From contig MCFG01000474.1 of assembly GCA_002104895.1 (NCBI GenBank), forward strand, positions 1 to 46,810: a stretch of 46,810 nucleotides of DNA, given 5' to 3'. Origin of the DNA: Anaeromyces robustus (lineage: Eukaryota; Neocallimastigomycota; Neocallimastigomycetes; Neocallimastigales; Neocallimastigaceae). The translations under genes were made by a program, and so were the position numbers. Position 1 is the stretch's first letter, and every line of letters starts with the position of its first letter. Under the pieces are notes generated by a model, which worked only from the letters and a program-made list of their open reading frames with translations, was not told the origin of the DNA and ran no database searches. Of the stretch, positions 37,538 through 46,810 are shown one piece after another.

Positions 37538-38559
37538 AGGAATTCATTCAACATGGTGGATTTGGTATGGCAAGACCATGTTCTCAATGTCATGGTGAAG
37601 GATTCTTTATTCCACATGATAAGAGATGTAAGAAATGTCAAGGTAAAAGACTTATAAGTAAACTTGATACTGTTGATGTACCAATTCCAAAGGGTATTGA
37701 TTCTATGGTTCAACTTCGTTTAGCTGGTAAAGGTGATGCCCCAGTTGTTGGTAAAGGACCATTTGGTGATTTATATATTAGTGTTAATATTTTACCACAT
37801 CCAGTATTTAAAAGAGAAAAGAATGATATTCATGTAAATGTCAATTTACCACTTACCACTGCTATTCTTGGTGGTAAAGTCACTATTCCAACAGTAGATG
37901 GTGATTATGAAATGGATTTACCAGCTGGTATTCAACCAGATGAAAAGAAAATTTTACGTGCTCGTGGTTTATATATTATGGATACCAATGTTCGTGGTGA
38001 TGAATGGATTCATTTTAAGATTGAAATTCCAAAACATATTAATAAAAAACAAAGAGAACTTTTAAAGAAATTCCAAGAAGAAGAAGAAAAGAAACATCCA
38101 TTTAAAAAAGGTAAAAAGGCTTCTAATTCAAAAAATAATACTACTACTACTACTAATAACAATAACAATAACAATAATAATACCAATACCAATAATAATT
38201 CCAATAAACAAAATGAATCTTCTACTACAAATAATAATACTACTAATACAAATAATGATAACAATAATAATAACAATAATAATAATACCAATACTAAAAC
38301 TAATGAAAATACAGTTAATCCAAATAATGATAAAAAGAATGGTTCATCCAAACGTAGTTATAGTACTGTTACCACTTCTAATTCATCATCAGAATCTATT
38401 CCTTCTACTGAACCAATAACAACTTCTTCTGAAGAAATATCAAAAAAGGAAAATAAAGAAGAAAATGTATCCAATTCTTCAGAAAAAACTAAGGATACTG
38501 AAAAAGAAGAAGAAGATTTATCCTTTATACAAAAATTAAAGAATATTTTTATTCATTAA
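35742..38559 (+). CDS. Type I DnaJ/Hsp40 co-chaperone, Mdj1-like, 5 exons; probably hydrogenosomal
   Basis: Exons 35742-35910, 36255-36361, 36506-36586, 36776-37186 and 37540-38559 give 595 residues. The J domain (about 68-133) has HPD at 98-100, which stimulates the ATPase of Hsp70. A Gly/Phe-rich linker follows (about 142-190). Four zinc-finger repeats start at C231 (CSDCDGMG), C248 (CPKCKGSG), C270 (CSQCHGEG) and C286 (CKKCQGKR). Two substrate-binding barrels follow (from about LDTVDVPIPKGID). The tail is a long Asn/Thr/Ser run ending DLSFIQKLKNIFIH. The first 56 residues are Ser/Asn/Thr-rich with few acids (from MSSQITNS to GKRNYTLN), consistent with an organelle targeting leader. A phase-1 junction (GATG|GTATTC to ...GAGAG|AATTTC) joins the leader; this first junction is the least certain. 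In an anaerobic fungus the matching organelle would be the hydrogenosome. Confidence 0.88.
37455..37538. repeat. AAAT microsatellite abutting a 3' splice site
   Basis: About 20 AAAT units fill the last 84 bases of DnaJ intron 4. The final unit supplies the acceptor (TAAATAAAG|GAATTC) in place of a pyrimidine tract. The reading frame resumes directly after it. Confidence 0.85.
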
Positions 38560-42495
<3,936 letters not shown>

Positions 42496-42946
42496 TGTAT
42501 TATCATATCGACCAGTTTCTATCCTGGTTGTTAAGGCGTTTCCTTAGCATACATAAGGCTTCTGGATCGACACCGCATCTACCCCAAGCACAAGTGGTTT
42601 TCTCCTTCACGGGTTTTACACTGTGGCAAGGTAGTGCACAGGTATAGTATTTGAGGCGTAGCTACTCACGCCTCATTAAATAATATAAGTATATGAGTAG
42701 ATCTTTAAGTCTAATAATGTGGGGTGCGGCTCTAAATTATTGGGCGGTTTCCTTGGTGACTACTATTCATATGTGGGGCTTGTAGACTGGACCCGTTATT
42801 AAGTTAGCGTTAGGGTTTAAGTACAAATGTAAAATATATGAATATACCAAGGGCGTCGACGCCGAAAAGGTAAGGCAGGGAATTTAATTCCGATACATTC
42901 ATGTGAAAAATCACATGATAAGTCTATAAAAAAAATGTATTATCAT
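42496..42946 (+). mobile_element. SINE-like retroposon with tRNA-derived head and 11-bp target duplications
   Basis: TGTATTATCAT at 42496-42506 and again at 42936-42946 brackets a 429-bp element whose composition is far richer in G+C than its surroundings. The head (42507-42580) looks tRNA-derived: CTGGTTGTTAAGGCG resembles a D-arm/A box, CCTTAGCATACATAAGG makes a 5-bp stem with 7-base loop like an anticodon arm, and GGATCGACACC (42564-42574) is one base off the B-box consensus, at tRNA-like spacing. The body has stems such as GAGGCGT...ACGCCTC and the palindrome GGCGTCGACGCC. The 3' end is a hairpin (TCATGTGAAAAATCACATGA), then TAAGTCTATA and poly(A). No coding frame spans it, so it would depend on a LINE for movement. 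The same tail occurs at 4571-4601. Confidence 0.72.
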
Positions 42947-45248
42947 CATAAAGAACAAAAGAAAAGAAAAAAAACTAAAATACTATTTAGCTAATAAATT
43001 TTAACTAGATAAACTAATATACGAAAGAGAAAGAATAATAATAAACTAATACCATATATCATACTTATTGTTATTAAAATATTAAAAAGAAAACAAAATT
43101 GCTTTTATTTCAATCTGTATAATGAATTTTTTTAAATTTTAAATTTTTTATAGTAGAGAAGATAAATAAAATAGAAAAGACTATGTAAAAAACAAAAAAA
43201 AAAATAAGGAGTTTTTAATTAATTCTATTTTATAATTGTTTATATGTAACTAAATGTAATTTATAGAATAGCATAACAACTGTTTACTTTTTTTTTTAAT
43301 GCTCATTATATATAAATTAAAAACTCCTCATTTTCATTATCAACAAAGAGTGGTAACAAAAATAAGTAAATAAATAAATAATAACTAAATAATAGATAAA
43401 TAATAATTAAATAAATAATTAATAACTTATAAATAAACTAAATAAAATAATAGTAAAATAATACTAAATATAGTAAAATAGTTATTATAATAATAAACAT
43501 TCTAATAATTTTTATTTATTTATTTATTTATATATTTTAATTAATAAGTTTTTTTTTTATAATAGTTTTATTTATAGAAAGTTATTTTATATATTATATT
43601 ATATTGTAATATATTATATACGGTTGAATTATGTTAATCCGATTTGAATATTTTTATAGGTGGACTAATATAAATATATTTTATTTATTATACAACATAT
43701 ATTAGATTATATTATGTATTAAAATACATTAAAGTATAATACATAAATAATAATGAATGGTTCTTTTTTTTTTTTAAATAAATAAATAAATAATAAATAA
43801 TACATAAATAAATAATAAATAAATAAATAATAAATAAATAATACAATAAATTATTTTTATTAAAATTATTAAAATAATCCAATATTCACATTCATTTTTT
43901 CATATTTATTTTCTTATTCATAAATAATAATAAAATTTTTTATTAATAGTAGTTTTTAAAATTTTTTTTTTAATTTTTAAATTTTTTAATTTTTCTTTTT
44001 TGATCAAGTATGAAATCATCTTTTTTATAATATATTAATATGTATTATAATCAAAAATTTCACAAATAAAATTAAAGGATGAAAAAATATTGACCTATCA
44101 TTGTAAAGGAAATAGTTTTTCAAAAATTTATATATATAAAATTATATGGAAAACTTATATTATAATTTAATATATGGAATTAAAAATTTTTTTTGATAAA
44201 TTAGAAATACGATAATATATTATAAATACCATATTTATAAAGTAATATATTAGAATATATCCTTTTATATAATAAATAAATTAGAAATGGAAACTTAATT
44301 TTAAAATTATTTATGCATAAATATATAAAACAATATATTACTATATATATTTATATATAATTATATAATATTATATAGTAAATCAAAAAAAAAAAAAAAG
44401 AAACATTTATAATTGTATATAATACAAATTATTATTAAGGGCTATAACAAATATAAAGATAATTATAAAAAAAAATGTATTATTAAAATACATATTAATA
44501 TTAGAATAATATATTGTGTATTATATAATAATATATATGTTAATAAATTATTGTAAAGTCAAATTTTTATTAGATAATAAATAAATTTTAATATAGAAAA
44601 AAAAAAAAAAAGAGTATATAAAAAACAAATTTCCTTTTTATTTTATATCCTACTTTTTAAATATTATTTTTTAATTATTTAAAATTTTTTTGGTAAGTGT
44701 TTATATATATATTTTAATATAGATAATGGAGTAAATTTGTATTGTGATTTAATAAAGTTAAAAAAAAAGAGATATTCTGAAGGGAAAATAATAAATAATA
44801 AAAAGGAAATAAAAGTGAAAACAAAAAAGTTTATTGAAAAAAACGAAGAAATATTTTTTTAAAAAAAAAATGGTTGAATAATTTTGAAATAAAAAAAATG
44901 ATCAGTAAATTTTAAAAAGATGAATTTTAAATCAAATGAAAGATCGATTAGATAATTGAAAAGATAAACAAAAAAAAAGAATATTTATTTATTTATTTAT
45001 ATTCGAATATCAATAATAAATAAATAAATAAAGAAAAGAGAAGTAAACAATATAAACAAATAAATAAAAAAAAAGAAAGGATAAACAAAAAATAAAAAAA
45101 AAATAATAGATAAACAATAAATAATAAGGAAAAATTGAAAAGTTTTTTGAATAAAAATAATAATTAAAGAAAGATAAATAAAGAGAAGTACTAATATAAA
45201 ATTTTTATTTTATTAAATTAATTAGTCTTCCCCATATCCATAATCGAC
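42947..45248. promoter_or_regulatory. Gene-free region and upstream region of the ADP/ATP carrier
   Basis: Mostly A/T with AAAT-type runs (43360-43400, 43780-43850). The last ~30 bases before the ATG at 45249 change to a pyrimidine-rich leader (AGTCTTCCCCATATCCATAA), which is common upstream of highly expressed fungal genes. I see no clear TATA choice because the DNA is so A/T-rich. Confidence 0.45.
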
Positions 45249-46178
45249 ATGGCCCAAAAAAAGCAACAACAAAAGTTAGGTTTCTACGAAGATTTCCTTC
45301 TTGCTGGTGTTTCTGCCACCATCTCTAAGACCGCTGCTGCCCCACTTGAACGTGTCAAGCTTCTCGTTCAAAACCAAGGTGAAATGCTTAAGACCGGTCG
45401 TCTTGCTACCCCATACAAGGGTATTGGTGACTGTTTTGTCAGAGTTGCCAAGGAAGAAGGTATTGCTTCCTTCTGGAGAGGTAATGGTGCTAACATTATC
45501 AGATACTTCCCAACTCAAGCTCTTAACATTGCTTTCAAGGAAAGAATTAAGAACGCTTTCGCTGTTGACAAGGAAAAGGAAGGTTACGCTAAGTGGTTAA
45601 TTGCCAACATTGCTTCTGGTGGTGCTGGTGGTGCCCTTTCTCAAGTCTTCGTCTACTCTCTTGATTACGCTCGTACTCGTCTTGCCTCTGATGCCAAGTC
45701 TTCTGCCAACGGTGGTGAACGTCAATACAAGGGTTTAATTGATGTTTACAAGAAGACTTACAAGGCTGATGGTATTGCTGGTCTTTACCGTGGTTTCACT
45801 TTATCTTGTGTTGGTATCATGGTTTACCGTGGTCTTTACTTCGGTCTTTACGATTCCATGAAGCCACTTCTTAAGAACCTTGGTATGGAAGGTAGTTTCG
45901 CTGCTTCCTTCATTCTTGGTTGGGGTGTTACCACCGTTGCTGGTATTGCTTCTTACCCAATTGATACCATCAGAAGAAGAATGATGATGACTTCTGGTGA
46001 AGCCGTCAAGTACAAGGGTTCCATTGACTGTGCCAAGCAAATTATGCAAAAGGAAGGTGTTCCAGCCTTCTTCAAGGGTTGTGGTGCTAACATTCTTCGT
46101 GGTGTTGCTGGTGCTGGTGTCCTTTCTGGATTCGATAAGATTAAGGAAGTTTACATCAACTGGAGAACTAAGAACTAA
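45249..46178 (+). CDS. AAC: ADP/ATP carrier (mitochondrial carrier family), probably hydrogenosomal
   Basis: A single uninterrupted exon encodes 309 residues, the normal length. It has three repeats of about 100 residues, each with the carrier signature: PLERVK at 32-37, SLDYARTR at 137-144 and YPIDTIRRR at 236-244. The diagnostic nucleotide-carrier motif RRRMMM lies at 242-247. Six transmembrane helices are expected and there is no cleavable presequence, as in other fungal carriers. It exchanges ADP for ATP across the organelle inner membrane; in anaerobic fungi the family member sits in the hydrogenosome and exports ATP made there. Codon use is extremely biased (AAG, GGT, TAC, AAC, CGT, CCA) and the gene is much less AT-rich than anything near it, a sign of very high expression. 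The start is the first ATG, after a pyrimidine-rich leader. Confidence 0.96.
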   Translation: MAQKKQQQKLGFYEDFLLAGVSATISKTAAAPLERVKLLVQNQGEMLKTGRLATPYKGIGDCFVRVAKEEGIASFWRGNGANIIRYFPTQALNIAFKERIKNAFAVDKEKEGYAKWLIANIASGGAGGALSQVFVYSLDYARTRLASDAKSSANGGERQYKGLIDVYKKTYKADGIAGLYRGFTLSCVGIMVYRGLYFGLYDSMKPLLKNLGMEGSFAASFILGWGVTTVAGIASYPIDTIRRRMMMTSGEAVKYKGSIDCAKQIMQKEGVPAFFKGCGANILRGVAGAGVLSGFDKIKEVYINWRTKN

Positions 46179-46810
46179 GCAAAAGCTTAATAAAAAATTA
46201 AAAATAAAAATTATGATTATTTAAAAAATAAGAGAATTATTAAAAATTTTAATTTTTTTTGTTTTTTTAATAATCTAATATCAAAAAAAAAAAAAAAGAA
46301 TAAATTATATAATAGATCATATTTTTTTTAAAAAAAATTGATTGGGAAAAAAAGAAAGGAATTTTTTTAAAAATATTATTTTTATAAATTGAAATTTTAT
46401 TTTTATGAAATTTTATTTTCTTTTTTTTTTATTTAATAATAAAGTAGTTAGTTTTTTTTGGAAAAAACAAGAAAAATTATATCACAAATAAAAATTAAGT
46501 TAATATGTTTTTAATATTATTATAAAATTTTATGAGAAACTTTTGAATTTAAAATAAAATAACAATTAAAAAATAAAAACCCCAAATAAAAAAATAAATA
46601 AAAACGAAATAAAAATCTTAAATATATATAAAATAAAATATATATAAAATAAAAAATAATAATAATAAAAAAAAAAAAAGAAAGACATATAATAAAATCT
46701 ATCCTATTAGAATTAAATACATTTAAAAAAAGAGGGAAATTTATTTTTTTTTTATTAAAATAAAAAGAAAAATTTAATAAAGCAAATAAAAAAAATTAAA
46801 TTTTTTTTTA
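46179..46810. other. 3' flank of the carrier gene; no further gene
   Basis: AAGCTTAATAAAAAATTAAAA follows the stop closely and contains AATAAA, a possible polyadenylation signal (near 46187-46192). The rest is A/T low complexity with no open frame. Confidence 0.5.

Noticed and set aside
45276-46224. Several ORFs overlapping the carrier gene in other frames
   Set aside because: They are shadows caused by the strong codon bias of the carrier gene.

Overview
This is a very AT-rich eukaryotic nuclear window. Intergenic DNA is nearly all A/T with long homopolymers and microsatellites. Genes have short AT-rich introns (GTAxxx...AG), Asn/Asp/Gln homopolymers, and one GC-richer, strongly codon-biased housekeeping gene. 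The ADP/ATP carrier, with its fungal-type sequence and RRRMMM signature, plus this base composition, best fits an anaerobic gut fungus (Neocallimastigomycota). In these fungi the carrier and the mitochondrial-type DnaJ would act in the hydrogenosome. The taxon is an inference; no marker gene is present.

Layout: (1) 1-234, 5' end of a protein kinase (-). (2) 235-6964, gene-free DNA with a 52-bp perfect palindrome and a tiny 5'-truncated retroposon. (3) 6965-11205, a large Asn/Asp-rich nuclear-type protein of unknown function (-), spliced. (4) 11780-16633, a foreign island. It holds a complete 632-residue viral-type mRNA capping enzyme (RNA triphosphatase, guanylyltransferase, cap methyltransferase), divergent from a broken gene resembling uracil-DNA glycosylase, two small decayed ORFs and a 154-residue ORF with an acidic tail. 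Several ORFs are followed by strong hairpins. (5) 22110-23245, NF-YA/HAP2 CCAAT-binding subunit (-), 3 exons. (6) 28025-28451, a MITE-like element with an 8-bp target duplication. (7) 30634-31784, a LAMTOR1/p18-like Ragulator subunit (+), 6 exons. (8) 35742-38559, a type I DnaJ of the Mdj1 type (+), 5 exons. (9) 42496-42946, a tRNA-derived SINE-like element with 11-bp target duplications. (10) 45249-46178, ADP/ATP carrier (+), intronless.

The host genes are not an operon. The carrier and the DnaJ would share an organelle, and the LAMTOR1-like protein points to TORC1/vacuole signalling. The most unusual part is the island at 11.8-16.6 kb. It looks like a remnant of a large DNA virus (NCLDV) or of a cytoplasmic linear virus-like element: the capping enzyme is still open while its neighbours are broken. 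The second notable point is a pair of insertions 38 kb apart that end in the same 31-bp hairpin tail plus poly(A), each with its own target duplication, which marks a retroposon family moved by a LINE.
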